Positions 8,560 to 20,300 of a stretch of DNA of 53,578 nt are shown here, in pieces (position 1 is the stretch's first letter; each line of letters begins with the position of its first letter). Origin of the DNA: Ensifer sp. IC4062. GTDB lineage: Bacteria > Pseudomonadota > Alphaproteobacteria > Rhizobiales > Rhizobiaceae. The notes beneath the pieces are model-generated. The model had not been told where the DNA came from, did no database searches, and saw only the letters and a program-made list of their open reading frames with translations. A program made the translations under genes and the position numbers. Where the stretch lies: contig NZ_JADYVD010000052.1 in NCBI RefSeq assembly GCF_020193575.1, positions 1-53,578 of the forward strand, read 5' to 3'.

Positions 8560-8715
8560 AAAGCCCCTCCCCGCTGTGTATCTTCAGTGTGGAGACAGAA
8601 CGTGAACGACGTCACCAAATAAGGTGTATCGCATTGTTAAAAACGAAACAATGCGTGAACATTTCAAAGTTTATGATCGAAGCTATCGCTTCCGCTAATG
8701 CTTCAGCTTGCGGCC

Positions 8716-9624
8716 CTACTGTTCCGAGCGCCGTTGCTCCGCCTTCAAGAAGTCGACGAAGGCCCTGAGCGGGGCCGGCATATGCCGGCGGCTGGCGTAG
8801 TACAGGAACGGCCCCGGGAAACTGGTTACCCATTCGTCGAGAATTGGCACGAGCCGCCCCGCTTCAATCTCCGGTGCCAGAAATTCCTCGAACGTTCTGA
8901 TCACTCCGAGGCCGTCGACCGCTGCGCCGACTTCGAGATCGATCGCGTTGGCGAGGACGACCGCGGGTGGCGCGATGGTCAGGGCGGCATCGCCTTCTCC
9001 GAATTCCCACGCCAAGGCAACGCCGCTTGGGAAACGGTGGCGGATGGCGGCATGTTCGAGAAGGTCGCGCGGATGTTGCGGTATGCCATGTCTGGCAAGA
9101 TAATCCGGCGCAGCGGCGGTGAGGTAACGCTGCACGCGCGGGCCGATCGGAATGGCGATCATGTCTCGCTCAAGTCGTTCCTCATAGCGCACGCCGGCGT
9201 CGAACCCGGCAGCAAGAACGTCGATGAAACCATCCTGTGCCGTCACCTCCAAGGTAATTGCCGGATTGGCTTTGAGGAAGCGACCGACAAGTGGCGGCAG
9301 GATTTCGCGGGCGACGATTGTCGGCACATTCAGCCTGAGCGTCCCCGCAGGGCTGTCGCGGAGGCTGCCGACCTGATCAAGCGCGCCGGCGATCTCTCCA
9401 AGCGCCGGCGACAAGCGCTCGAGCAGCCGCGTTCCCGCCTCCGTCGGCGTGACGCTGCGGGTAGTGCGATTGAGCAGTCTCACGCCCAACCTTGCCTCCA
9501 GCCGCCGCAGCGCCTCGCTGAGCGCAGAGGCTGAAACGCCGCGTTTGCGGGCAGCAGTGCGAAAACTGCGTTCACGGGCCACGGCGGCAAAGGCATCAAG
9601 ATCAGCGAGCGGGATGTCGTTCAT
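8716..9624 (-). CDS. LysR-family transcriptional regulator (divergent from aldo/keto reductase)
   Basis: This 302-residue protein has an N-terminal winged HTH (about 3-60, with A-A-R-K-R-G-V-S-A-S-A-L-S-E-A-L-R-R-L-E) and a C-terminal periplasmic-binding-like effector domain (about 90-295). R-L-L-N-R-T-T-R-S-V-T-P-T-E-A-G is the typical LysR linker region. The form resembles the CrgA/YhjC subgroup that controls an adjacent oxidoreductase. It starts 117 bases from a divergent aldo/keto reductase gene, so it probably regulates that gene and itself. The effector is unknown. Confidence 0.9.
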   Translation of the reverse strand: MNDIPLADLDAFAAVARERSFRTAARKRGVSASALSEALRRLEARLGVRLLNRTTRSVTPTEAGTRLLERLSPALGEIAGALDQVGSLRDSPAGTLRLNVPTIVAREILPPLVGRFLKANPAITLEVTAQDGFIDVLAAGFDAGVRYEERLERDMIAIPIGPRVQRYLTAAAPDYLARHGIPQHPRDLLEHAAIRHRFPSGVALAWEFGEGDAALTIAPPAVVLANAIDLEVGAAVDGLGVIRTFEEFLAPEIEAGRLVPILDEWVTSFPGPFLYYASRRHMPAPLRAFVDFLKAEQRRSEQ

Positions 9625-9741
9625 TGTGCGGAATTATGGACAAGCTGTTTAGCTTGCGGCTGATTATCGCACACCGCGACCTGAAGTAAATACGGCGGCG
9701 AACGAAATGGCCGGACAGCGGCCCCCTCGAAGGCGAAGTGA

Positions 9742-10740
9742 ATGCAAAAGGTTTCGCTTGGAAAATTCGGCCCGGAGGTTTCCGTGATCGGACTTGGCTG
9801 CATGGGCATGTCGGGCATGTACGGTCCATCAGACCGCGCGGAAAGCATCGCCACCATTCATGCCGCGCTCGATGCGGGTGTCACCCTGCTCGACACCGGT
9901 GATTTCTACGGCATGGGTCACAACGAGATGCTGATCGGAGAGGCCCTCAAGGGGCGCGATCGCGACCAGGTGCAGTTGAGCGTGAAGTTCGGTGCGCTGC
10001 GCGATGCTGCCGGCGTGTGGGTCGGTTACGACGGCCGCCCGAAGGCCGTGCGCAACTTCCTTGCTTATACGCTACAGCGTCTGGGCGTCGATTACATCGA
10101 CATCTACAGACCGGCGCGCCTCGATCCCGATGTCCCGATCGAAGACACTGTTGGTGCGATCGCCGATTTGGTGAAGGCTGGCTATATTCGCCACATCGGC
10201 CTGTCCGAGGTTGGCCCCGAGACGATCCGGCGCGCTGCCGCCGTCCATCCGATCGTCGATCTTCAGATCGAGTACTCGCTGATCTCCCGTGGGATCGAGG
10301 CGGAAATCTTGCCGACGTGCCGCGAGCTCGGTATCGGCATCACCGCCTATGGCGTCCTTTCGCGCGGCCTGATCAGCGGCCATTGGCAGAAAGGTGCTGC
10401 CAAGGGCGGGGATTTCCGGGCCATGAGCCCGCGCTTCCAGGAAGGCAATGTCGAGCAGAACCTGGCTCTCGTCGAGGCGCTGCGACGCGTAGCAGATGCG
10501 AAGGGCGTCACCGTCGCGCAGATCGCGATTGCCTGGGTCGCGGCGCAGGGTGACGATATCGTGCCGCTTGTGGGTGCGCGCCGCCGCGATCGGCTAGTCG
10601 AAGCACTTGGCTCGCAGGCCGTTCGCCTCGATGCGGATGATCTGGCGGCGATCGAGCGTGCCGTGCCGAAGGACGCCGCCGCTGGCGCCCGTTATCCGGA
10701 AGCGCAACTCGCGCACATGGACAGCGAACGGCATGCCTGA
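9742..10740 (+). CDS. Aldo/keto reductase with substituted tetrad histidine
   Basis: The 332-residue TIM-barrel oxidoreductase is of the YakC/AKR13 type, starting with L-G-x-x-G-P-E-V-S-V-I-G-L-G-C-M-G-M-S. Of the NADPH-dependent catalytic tetrad Asp-Tyr-Lys-His, D51 and Y56 (DTGDFYG) and K82 (SVKFG) are present. The histidine expected in I-D-x-Y-Q-x-H-R-x-D is alanine (A125 in IYRPARLDPDVPIED). The barrel end G-A-R-R-R-D-R-L-V-E-A-L that binds the coenzyme phosphate is intact. Reduction of carbonyls is the family role, but the lost histidine may change it. It is divergent from the LysR gene that probably controls it. Confidence 0.88.
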   Translation: MQKVSLGKFGPEVSVIGLGCMGMSGMYGPSDRAESIATIHAALDAGVTLLDTGDFYGMGHNEMLIGEALKGRDRDQVQLSVKFGALRDAAGVWVGYDGRPKAVRNFLAYTLQRLGVDYIDIYRPARLDPDVPIEDTVGAIADLVKAGYIRHIGLSEVGPETIRRAAAVHPIVDLQIEYSLISRGIEAEILPTCRELGIGITAYGVLSRGLISGHWQKGAAKGGDFRAMSPRFQEGNVEQNLALVEALRRVADAKGVTVAQIAIAWVAAQGDDIVPLVGARRRDRLVEALGSQAVRLDADDLAAIERAVPKDAAAGARYPEAQLAHMDSERHA

Positions 10741-10761
10741 ACCTATGCGTGTCGCCCGCAA

Positions 10762-10862
10762 GTGTGCAGCGGTTTCGGGACAACGACATGCATGCAACAA
10801 AGACGTGAAACGCCTCACCGGCTCCATGTGACGCGCTTCAGTTTTCCGGAGCGGGCTCAAAC
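10762..10862. repeat. Intergenic repeat of rhizobial RIME type
   Basis: About 100 bases (GTGTGCAGCGGTTTCGGGAC ... GAGCGGGCTCAAACG) between two convergent genes form an imperfect palindromic arrangement. I recognise it as a dispersed Rhizobiaceae intergenic mosaic repeat. The identification rests on memory of related sequences; copy number cannot be checked here. Confidence 0.45.
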
Positions 10863-10882
10863 GCCCGGTCCGGACGATCCGA

Positions 10883-11809
10883 TCAGACAGACCCGGAGAA
10901 GGTATCGCAAGCCGACATCTGGCCGCTGTCGAAGCCGCGCTGGAACCATCTCATCCGCTGCTCGGATGTCCCGTGGTTGAAGCTCTCCGGGACGACATAG
11001 CCTTGCATGCGCTTTTGCAGCGTATCGTCGCCGATCTGCGTGGCGGCATTCAGCGCCTCCTCCAGATCGCCGCGTTCCAGCAGTCCCTTCTGCTCCGTAT
11101 ATTTGCCCCAGATTCCGGCGAAACAATCGGCCTGCAGCTCGACGCGGATCGACATCTGGTTTGCCTCGACCTCGCTCATGCGCTGCCGCATCTGGTTGAA
11201 TTTCGGCAAGACGCCGATCAGGTTCTGCACGTGATGGCCGACCTCATGGGCAAGCACATAGGCCTGGGCGAAGTCGCCGGCGGCATCGAACTTATGAGCG
11301 AGTTCGTCAAAGAAGCTCATATCGAGATAGACCTTGCGGTCGCCCGGGCAATAGAACGGGCCCGAGGCGGCCGACGCAAAGCCGCAGGCCGAGCGGACGG
11401 AGCCATCGAACAGCACCAGCTTAGGCTCCTGATACTGCTCGCCGCTCGCTTGGAAGATACCGTTCCAGGTGTCTTCCGTTTCCGCCAGTACCGTCGCCAT
11501 GAAGGCCTTCATCTCTTCCTCTTCGGCCGAGCCTTTCGGCACCTGCGAACCGTCGCTCTGCTCGAAGCCGGGCATGCTCATGGGCCCGCCTTCAAGGATC
11601 TGCAGCATGTCGATGCCCATGGCCCGGAGCACGAAATAGAGGATGACGAGAAAGATGATCGTGCCGAAGCTCAATCCCCCGCCAGCGCGGCGCACGCCGC
11701 CCCCGCCCGGCAATCGGAACCCGCCGCCGCGGCCGAACGGGTTGCCTCCGGGGCTTGCCCCGCGCTGATCTTCGATGTTTCCGGATTGGCGGCGGCCCTT
11801 CCATTCCAT
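10883..11809 (-). CDS. Neutral zinc metallopeptidase, YpfJ family
   Basis: The 308-residue protein has a Gly/Arg-rich N-terminus with R-G-G-G-F-R-L-P-G-G-G-G, then one membrane helix at about 46-65 (GTIIFLVILYFVLRAMGI), then a catalytic domain. The zinc-binding HExxH motif is in A-H-E-V-G-H-H-V-Q-N-L-I-G. The downstream E-L-Q-A-D-C-F-A-G-I-W segment supplies the third ligand and is diagnostic for the family. It is membrane-anchored; the physiological substrate is not known. GAGGAC precedes the ATG. It is monocistronic. Confidence 0.9.
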   Translation of the reverse strand: MEWKGRRQSGNIEDQRGASPGGNPFGRGGGFRLPGGGGVRRAGGGLSFGTIIFLVILYFVLRAMGIDMLQILEGGPMSMPGFEQSDGSQVPKGSAEEEEMKAFMATVLAETEDTWNGIFQASGEQYQEPKLVLFDGSVRSACGFASAASGPFYCPGDRKVYLDMSFFDELAHKFDAAGDFAQAYVLAHEVGHHVQNLIGVLPKFNQMRQRMSEVEANQMSIRVELQADCFAGIWGKYTEQKGLLERGDLEEALNAATQIGDDTLQKRMQGYVVPESFNHGTSEQRMRWFQRGFDSGQMSACDTFSGSV

Positions 11810-12199
11810 GATCAGTCCTCCAGGCGTCGCATCGGCTTAATGCATTGAATGATTTATATGCCCGAGCGACGATCCTTGTAAAACGCTATCGCCACTGTGC
11901 CGTTTCATCCGGTCGATCTTTTTATTGATTTAGCGAGCTGATTTCGGAGGCATGAAGTCGAGTTCCGGCGCGCTGAAAAATTCCGGGCTCTCTTATCTTC
12001 CAGTGACCGTTTGAAGGATCTGGGAGTGGGCGCCGCAAATATCTTCGCTTTATTGTCGATTCCGAAACTTTCGGGGTTTCGCTTGCAGAAACATTTGCCT
12101 ATAAGCCGCTTCTAGCCTGAAAAGACCACAAATGCGCGCGCCGGCCGGTGACCTCCCACCCTGGCCGGTTTTTCGCGCAGCTAGAGACGGATAAGAGCC
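11810..12199. other. carB upstream region
   Basis: No gene is seen here. It lies between the divergent metallopeptidase and carB genes and must hold both promoters. The stretch 11860-12110 is less GC-rich than its surroundings. A terminator-like hairpin lies at 12141-12173, only 26 bases before the carB start. Confidence 0.6.
12141..12173 (+). terminator. Terminator-like hairpin in the carB leader
   Basis: CCGGCC (12141-12146) pairs with GGCCGG (12163-12168). Inside, GGTG (12147-12150) pairs with CACC (12157-12160) around the loop ACCTCC, and TTTTT follows at 12169-12173. It is either the terminator of a short RNA encoded upstream or an attenuator in the carB leader. The CCTCC loop could also pair with a Shine-Dalgarno sequence. 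Confidence 0.55.
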
Positions 12200-15691
<3,492 letters not shown>

Positions 15692-15772
15692 CGATGTGCG
15701 CGGCTGCGCGCCCGACCTCGGGTGCGCAGCTTCATGGCTTGCGCCTCCGTTCCCGTCGCTATTTATCATTTT

Positions 15773-15807
15773 GAATGCAACCTGAACGTTTGGTTCAGGC
15801 TGCATTC
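15773..15807. repeat. Long near-perfect palindrome after carB
   Basis: GAATGCA-A-CCTGAAC (15773-15787) pairs with GTTCAGG-C-TGCATTC (15793-15807): 14 pairs with one A/C mismatch and a 5-base loop. No T-run follows on either side, so it is not a standard intrinsic terminator. It could be an operator for the small downstream gene or an RNA processing or stability element. Confidence 0.5.
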
Positions 15808-15885
15808 GAGCGTGACGTGGTTCTATGCCGCCATGCGCGTTAAAGCCGGCGTCTGCAGGCAAGGCGCAGGACTGGGGCAAACGAC

Positions 15886-16188
15886 GTGCAGCTGTATTTC
15901 TTTGATCTTCGTTGGGACGATGAGCGCTTCGTCGACGAGGAGGGCATCGCCCATTTTGATGAGGGTTCGGCGCTCTATTACGCTCAGCGCATTGCCGACC
16001 GGATCGGTCGCGATGCGGATTACGCGTCGCTGACGGTCGAAATGCGCTCGAGCGACGGCATCCTCCTTGCGACAGTCACCCCATCGGAGGGCCGTCGCCG
16101 TGAGCAGCTTGCCTTGATCGGCCGGCGCCATCCGGGCCTGTTCCGCCATCCGTCCGATAGCGCCGTGAGTCCAGCGGCTGTCTGGTGA
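15886..16188 (+). CDS. DUF6894-type small protein
   Basis: This 100-residue protein starts at GTG (15886). The pattern Q-L-Y-F-F-D-L-R-W-D-D-E-R-F-V-D-E-E-G-I, followed by A-L-Y-Y-A-Q-R-I-A-D and then V-E-M-R-S-S-D-G-I-L-L-A-T-V, matches the small 'YFFxxxxxxxxxxDxEG' proteins common in Rhizobiales. Their function is unknown. No signal peptide or membrane segment is present. It is isolated between carB and greA and follows the palindrome 15773-15807 by 78 bases. Confidence 0.65.
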   Translation: MQLYFFDLRWDDERFVDEEGIAHFDEGSALYYAQRIADRIGRDADYASLTVEMRSSDGILLATVTPSEGRRREQLALIGRRHPGLFRHPSDSAVSPAAVW

Positions 16189-16501
16189 GTTTATCTTCTG
16201 TCAAACTCATTAATCAGAGCGACTCATTCACCGAACCAGCACTGATACGACCTCAATTACGGTTGAGGTAAAGAGGCTTCTTTGCGCCTCACACCTGTTG
16301 TTTGATCGGCTTCAGGTTGTACTTTGATCTTTTGGCTGCCTCTTGGACGGTCGCGAAAAATCTGGCTTTCGCACTTCCGTTTCTGTTATAAGTGCGGTTC
16401 GGATGTTTCGGACGGTTCCGACGCTGGCGCGCCGGAGGCCGTTTTCTTTTGCGTTGGCGCCGCCGCAAGGTGGCGCCGCGTGTTTGATGAAGGATGATGA
16501 A
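16189..16501. other. greA upstream region
   Basis: No gene is recognised. Small hairpins (CCTCAA/TTGAGG around 16251-16268, and GAGGC/GCCTC just after) may terminate the upstream gene. A frame continues upstream of greA in the same phase but has no conserved content. Confidence 0.5.
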
Positions 16502-16978
16502 ATGGTCGACAAAGTGCCGATGACACAGGGTGGATTCGCCAATCTGCAGGAAGAACTGCGCTGGCGGCAGCAAGGAGAGCGCCCGCGAATCATCGAAGCG
16601 ATCGCCGAGGCCCGCGCCCATGGCGACTTGTCGGAAAACGCTGAATACCATGCTGCCAAGGAAGCGCAGAGCCATAACGAGGGCCGGATCACCGAACTCG
16701 AGGATCTGATTGCGCGCGCGGAGGTCATCGACCTTTCCAAGATGTCCGGGTCGAAGATCAAGTTCGGCGCCAAGGTCAAACTCGTCGATGAGGACACCGA
16801 AGAGGAAAAGACCTACCAGATCGTTGGCGATCAGGAAGCCGACGTCAAAGCGGGTCGCATTTCGATTTCCTCTCCGATCGCCCGTGCGCTGATCGGCAAG
16901 GAAGTCGGCGACTCGATCGAGGTCAACGCGCCAGGCGGCTCCAAGGCCTACGAAATCCTCGCCATCCACTGGGGCTGA
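16502..16978 (+). CDS. greA: Transcription elongation factor GreA
   Basis: GreA rescues backtracked RNA polymerase by stimulating transcript cleavage through the secondary channel. The 158-residue product has the N-terminal coiled coil with the acidic tip (ARAHGDLSENAEYHAAKE, about residues 37-54) and the C-terminal globular domain with KVKLVDEDTEEEKTYQIVGD and ISSPIARALIGKEVGD. The ATG at 16502 is preceded by AAGGA and fits the family start MVDKVPMT; longer upstream readings are not conserved. It lies 158 bases upstream of lpsB in the same direction, as in S. meliloti. Confidence 0.95.
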   Translation: MVDKVPMTQGGFANLQEELRWRQQGERPRIIEAIAEARAHGDLSENAEYHAAKEAQSHNEGRITELEDLIARAEVIDLSKMSGSKIKFGAKVKLVDEDTEEEKTYQIVGDQEADVKAGRISISSPIARALIGKEVGDSIEVNAPGGSKAYEILAIHWG

Positions 16979-17136
16979 ACGGCTCCGACGTCGCGGTGAT
17001 TTGGGTTTTAGCAACCCGAGACGTGGCCGATGCTACCGGAGCGGGGGCGCTCATCCCGCTTTAAGGGGCGTGAGGCTCGCTCCGTCCCCTTCCCCTTTGC
17101 AAACGATGATTGTCGCAGCGCGAGGAGTGCGCTTAC

Positions 17137-18192
17137 GTGGCCGATATCCGGGACATCGAGGTCATAGCGCCCAATTTCAAGCAGCGCCTCTCCGGCGTCA
17201 CTTCGACGATCATTCAGCTCGTTCCGATCCAGCGTGCGCTCGGCCAGAAGATCGCGGTTCTTGGCCCTGGACTTCCGACGACATTGCCGTCGATCCGGTT
17301 TCGGGATCTGATCCATCTGTGGAAAGCTCCGGCGGGCCGTCCTTGCCGCGTCTGGCACGCTCGCCGCAATGTTGAAATGCTGCCGGCGATCATCCTGCGC
17401 GATCTTCTGCTCATGAAAATCAGGATCGTCTTCACTTCCGCGTCGCAGCGGCGGCACACGGGGTGGAGCAAGTTTCTCATCGGCAGGATGGACGCGGTGA
17501 TTGCGACAAGCGGCAAGACGGCCGCCTACCTGCAAGTGCCGAATACCGTCATACTGCATGGGATAGACACGAAGCGGTTTCGCCCGGCGACCGACAAAGC
17601 GGAAGCAAAACGAGCAGTCGGACTCGATCCCAGCAAAAAGATTGCAGGCTGTTTCGGACGTGTGCGCCGTCAAAAGGGCACCGATCTGTTCGTAGACAGT
17701 ATGATTGCGCTCCTGCCCAGCCGCCCGGATTGGTGCGCGGTCGTTGCGGGGCGCGCGACGGGGCAGCATCTCGCCTTCGAGGCGGAGTTGAAGCAACGGG
17801 TCGCCAAGGCGGGCCTTGCTGATCGCATCCTGTTCGTCGGAGAACATACCAATATTCCCGACTGGTACCGGGCGCTCGACCTTTTCATTGCGCCGCAACG
17901 CTGGGAGGGCTTCGGTCTGACGCCATTGGAGGCCATGGCAAGCGGCGTCGCTGTGGTGGCAACGGACGTCGGTGCCTTCTCGGAGCTGATTGCCGGCGGC
18001 GTCGACGAAACGGGTCTTATCATTCCAGCCGATGATGTGGACGCCATGGTCGAGGGCGCGGCCGCCTTCATGGATGACCTGCCGAGATTGTCGACCGCTG
18101 GCGCCAATGGTCTGTCCCGAACCTCGAGGAGTTTCGCCATCGAAGGCGAAGCGCGGGCAATTGGCGCCATTTACGAAAAGCTCATGCGCTGA
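17137..18192 (+). CDS. lpsB: LPS core glycosyltransferase LpsB (mannosyltransferase)
   Basis: LpsB is a GT4-family enzyme adding a core sugar, probably mannose, to lipopolysaccharide at the inner membrane. In S. meliloti it is needed for a complete core and effective symbiosis. The product has 351 residues. The E-x7-E donor-binding motif is in RWEGFGLTPLEAMASG near 257-272, and the Rossmann-like A-G-C-F-G-R-V-R-R-Q-K-G segment marks the C-terminal half. A TTG start 27 bases upstream is possible, but GAGGAG at 17122-17127 lies 9 bases before GTG 17137, which gives the family N-terminus. It is convergent with lpsE with only 14 bases between the stops. Confidence 0.92.
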   Translation: MADIRDIEVIAPNFKQRLSGVTSTIIQLVPIQRALGQKIAVLGPGLPTTLPSIRFRDLIHLWKAPAGRPCRVWHARRNVEMLPAIILRDLLLMKIRIVFTSASQRRHTGWSKFLIGRMDAVIATSGKTAAYLQVPNTVILHGIDTKRFRPATDKAEAKRAVGLDPSKKIAGCFGRVRRQKGTDLFVDSMIALLPSRPDWCAVVAGRATGQHLAFEAELKQRVAKAGLADRILFVGEHTNIPDWYRALDLFIAPQRWEGFGLTPLEAMASGVAVVATDVGAFSELIAGGVDETGLIIPADDVDAMVEGAAAFMDDLPRLSTAGANGLSRTSRSFAIEGEARAIGAIYEKLMR

Positions 18193-18206
18193 GCGACGGG
18201 AGAAGA

Positions 18207-19229
18207 CTACCGCTTCGAGGCGAAAAGCTTCAGGTAGGCGTCGGTGATGGCCTCTTTGGAAAATTGACTGATCAGCGTCTCGTGCCCACGCTCGGCAAGG
18301 CTTGCCCGCAGCGCATCGTCGTTGACAATCCGCTCGACAGCACGCGCGAAGCCGTCCGCATCGCCGATATCGACCATCAGACCGTTTTCCCCATCCCGCA
18401 TGAACCACTGCGGCCCCTCGGACCGGCTTGAGACGACCGGTGTTCCCTGCGCCCAGGCTTCCAGAATGACATTGCCGAGCGGCTCGTGGCTCGAAGCCAT
18501 CACGAATATATCGGCTGCCGCGAGGAAGGACCTCGTGTCCTTCTGCCATCCGGCGAACCGCACGCGGGCGGCGACACCCAGATCGGTTGCGAGCTTGTGA
18601 AGGTTGTCGCGCTCCTCACCATCGCCGAGCAGCCAAAGGTAAGCGTCGGGCACTTTGGCGATCGCCTGGATCAAGGTATGGAAACCCTTGCGTTCTACAA
18701 AGCGCCCCATCGACATGATGACCGGAGCCCCGTCAGGCGTGTTGAGCGTTGCCCGACTGACTGGTTCAACACGCTCGGTGTTCGTAAAATTCGAGATGAT
18801 CTCGATGTCCCGCTTCCAGCCGAGCTTGCGAACATGCTCGGCAATGCCGGGCGTATTGCAGACGAGGCAGTCCGTGTTGCGAAAATAGTCGAGGCGTGGC
18901 GGATAATCGCCGAGCCGGGAAATCTTGATGCAACCTTTGTAGGCCGGCATCAGTTCGCTGGCGCGGGGCGCCCAGGCCATCAGGGCGTCGGGCCTGTCGC
19001 GCCGCGCCATATGCATCACCTTGCGTGGCAGGAGCAGGCGATCCAGCGACATGTTCCGGAAGTGGCTCTCCACAATCCTGGTTGCGCCTTCGATTTCCGG
19101 GCGCCAAAGACGGTGCGGTCGGATGACGGACTTCTGCTCCACGCCGCGTTCGGCAAGCGCATTGACGAGATGGACGAAGAAGCGCTCGGCGCCACCATCC
19201 TTGCCGAAATGGAAGTGCATGACCTTCAT
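18207..19229 (-). CDS. lpsE: LPS core glycosyltransferase LpsE
   Basis: This 340-residue GT4 glycosyltransferase lacks a membrane helix and should act on the cytoplasmic face of the inner membrane in LPS core assembly. Motifs: H-F-G-K-D-G-G-A-E-R-F-F near the N-terminus, M-S-M-G-R-F-V-E-R-K-G-F-H in the middle, and the E-x7-E motif in SSHEPLGNVILEAWAQG. It is strikingly similar to lpsD throughout, so the two arose by tandem duplication. It is the last gene of lrp-lpsC-lpsD-lpsE, starting 3 bases after the lpsD stop. The symbol rests on gene order and family. Confidence 0.88.
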   Translation of the reverse strand: MKVMHFHFGKDGGAERFFVHLVNALAERGVEQKSVIRPHRLWRPEIEGATRIVESHFRNMSLDRLLLPRKVMHMARRDRPDALMAWAPRASELMPAYKGCIKISRLGDYPPRLDYFRNTDCLVCNTPGIAEHVRKLGWKRDIEIISNFTNTERVEPVSRATLNTPDGAPVIMSMGRFVERKGFHTLIQAIAKVPDAYLWLLGDGEERDNLHKLATDLGVAARVRFAGWQKDTRSFLAAADIFVMASSHEPLGNVILEAWAQGTPVVSSRSEGPQWFMRDGENGLMVDIGDADGFARAVERIVNDDALRASLAERGHETLISQFSKEAITDAYLKLFASKR

Positions 19230-19232
19230 CGT

Positions 19233-20258
19233 TTATGCCGCACCTTTGGAGAAGAGTTCGAGGTAAGCGTCGGTGATCGCCTGCTCGGAAAAGCGCGTAC
19301 GTAAGGTTTCGCGGCCGCCGGCGCTCAATCTTTCCCGAAGCTCCGGATCGTCGCGCAGTCGGCGGATTGCGTTTGCCAGACCCTCGTCGTCGCCACGGTC
19401 CACCATTAGCGCGTCGACTTCGTCCGTCATCACCCAGGATGGCCCCTCCGCGCGCGAGGAGATCGTTGCCTTCCCGGCACCCCAACCTTCGAAGCAGACG
19501 TTGCCGAGCGGCTCGTGCGAAGAATTGATGACGAAGACGTCCCCGGCAGCGAGATAGCCGTAGGCATTGGTCTGCCAGCCTGCGAACCGGACGCGATCGC
19601 GAAGCCCCAACTCGTCCGTCAGACCTTCGAGTCGTTCGCGCTCCGGCCCGTCGCCGACGAGCCAAAGATGGGTCCCGTCGACTTTCTTGATCGCACGGAT
19701 AAGCCCGTCGAAGCCCTTACGTTTGACGAACCGGCCCATGCCGACGACCACGAATGCGCCGGCCGGCGTCTGCAGCTCTTCACGCGCGATGGGAGCGACC
19801 GGTATGGCCCGGGTGAAATTTGCGATGACTTCGATGCCGCGCTTCCATCCGAGCTCGCGAACCTTCGCCGCCATGTCCGGGGTGATGCAAACCAGCGTCT
19901 CCACATTGGTGTAGTAGCCGAGATGCTCGGGATAATCGCCGAGACGTGAGATGCGGAAGGCGTCCCTGTATGCCGGCATGAAACGGCTTGCTCGCAATTG
20001 CCAAGCCATGATGACGTCTGGCCGGAACTCGCGGAGAATCCGCCGCATCCGCCACTGCAGAAGGAAGCGCGAAAACGAAATCCTGCGGAAGATACCTTCG
20101 TAGACCGTCGCGCTGCCTTCGATATCCTTGCGCCAACTGCGGCCGGGGCGGATGAGCACGCGTTGTTCGACGCCCCTGTCATGCAGGGCATTGACGAGGT
20201 TGACGAAGAATCGTTCTGCTCCGCCTTCCTGGCCGAAGTGAATATGCATGACCTTCAT
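19233..20258 (-). CDS. lpsD: LPS core glycosyltransferase LpsD
   Basis: This 341-residue GT4 enzyme is a paralogue of lpsE. The N-terminus M-K-V-M-H-I-H-F-G-Q-E-G-G-A-E-R-F-F-V-N-L-V-N-A-L is nearly the same as in LpsE, and the C-terminus E-A-I/Q-A-I-T-D-A-Y-L-x-L-F is shared. The donor-site motif is SSHEPLGNVCFEGWGAG (E-x7-E). The acceptor-binding N-terminal domain differs more, consistent with a different core sugar acceptor. A ribosome site AAAGG precedes the ATG. It sits 42 bases after lpsC and 3 bases before lpsE, in one operon. Confidence 0.88.
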   Translation of the reverse strand: MKVMHIHFGQEGGAERFFVNLVNALHDRGVEQRVLIRPGRSWRKDIEGSATVYEGIFRRISFSRFLLQWRMRRILREFRPDVIMAWQLRASRFMPAYRDAFRISRLGDYPEHLGYYTNVETLVCITPDMAAKVRELGWKRGIEVIANFTRAIPVAPIAREELQTPAGAFVVVGMGRFVKRKGFDGLIRAIKKVDGTHLWLVGDGPERERLEGLTDELGLRDRVRFAGWQTNAYGYLAAGDVFVINSSHEPLGNVCFEGWGAGKATISSRAEGPSWVMTDEVDALMVDRGDDEGLANAIRRLRDDPELRERLSAGGRETLRTRFSEQAITDAYLELFSKGAA

Positions 20259-20300
20259 GGCTTACCTTTCGAGGCTTGGACTACGCTTCCCGGAATCGCC

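Noticed and set aside
17008..18549. 513-codon minus-strand frame over lpsB
   Set aside because: It is antisense to a well-supported glycosyltransferase and runs into lpsE; no family signature.
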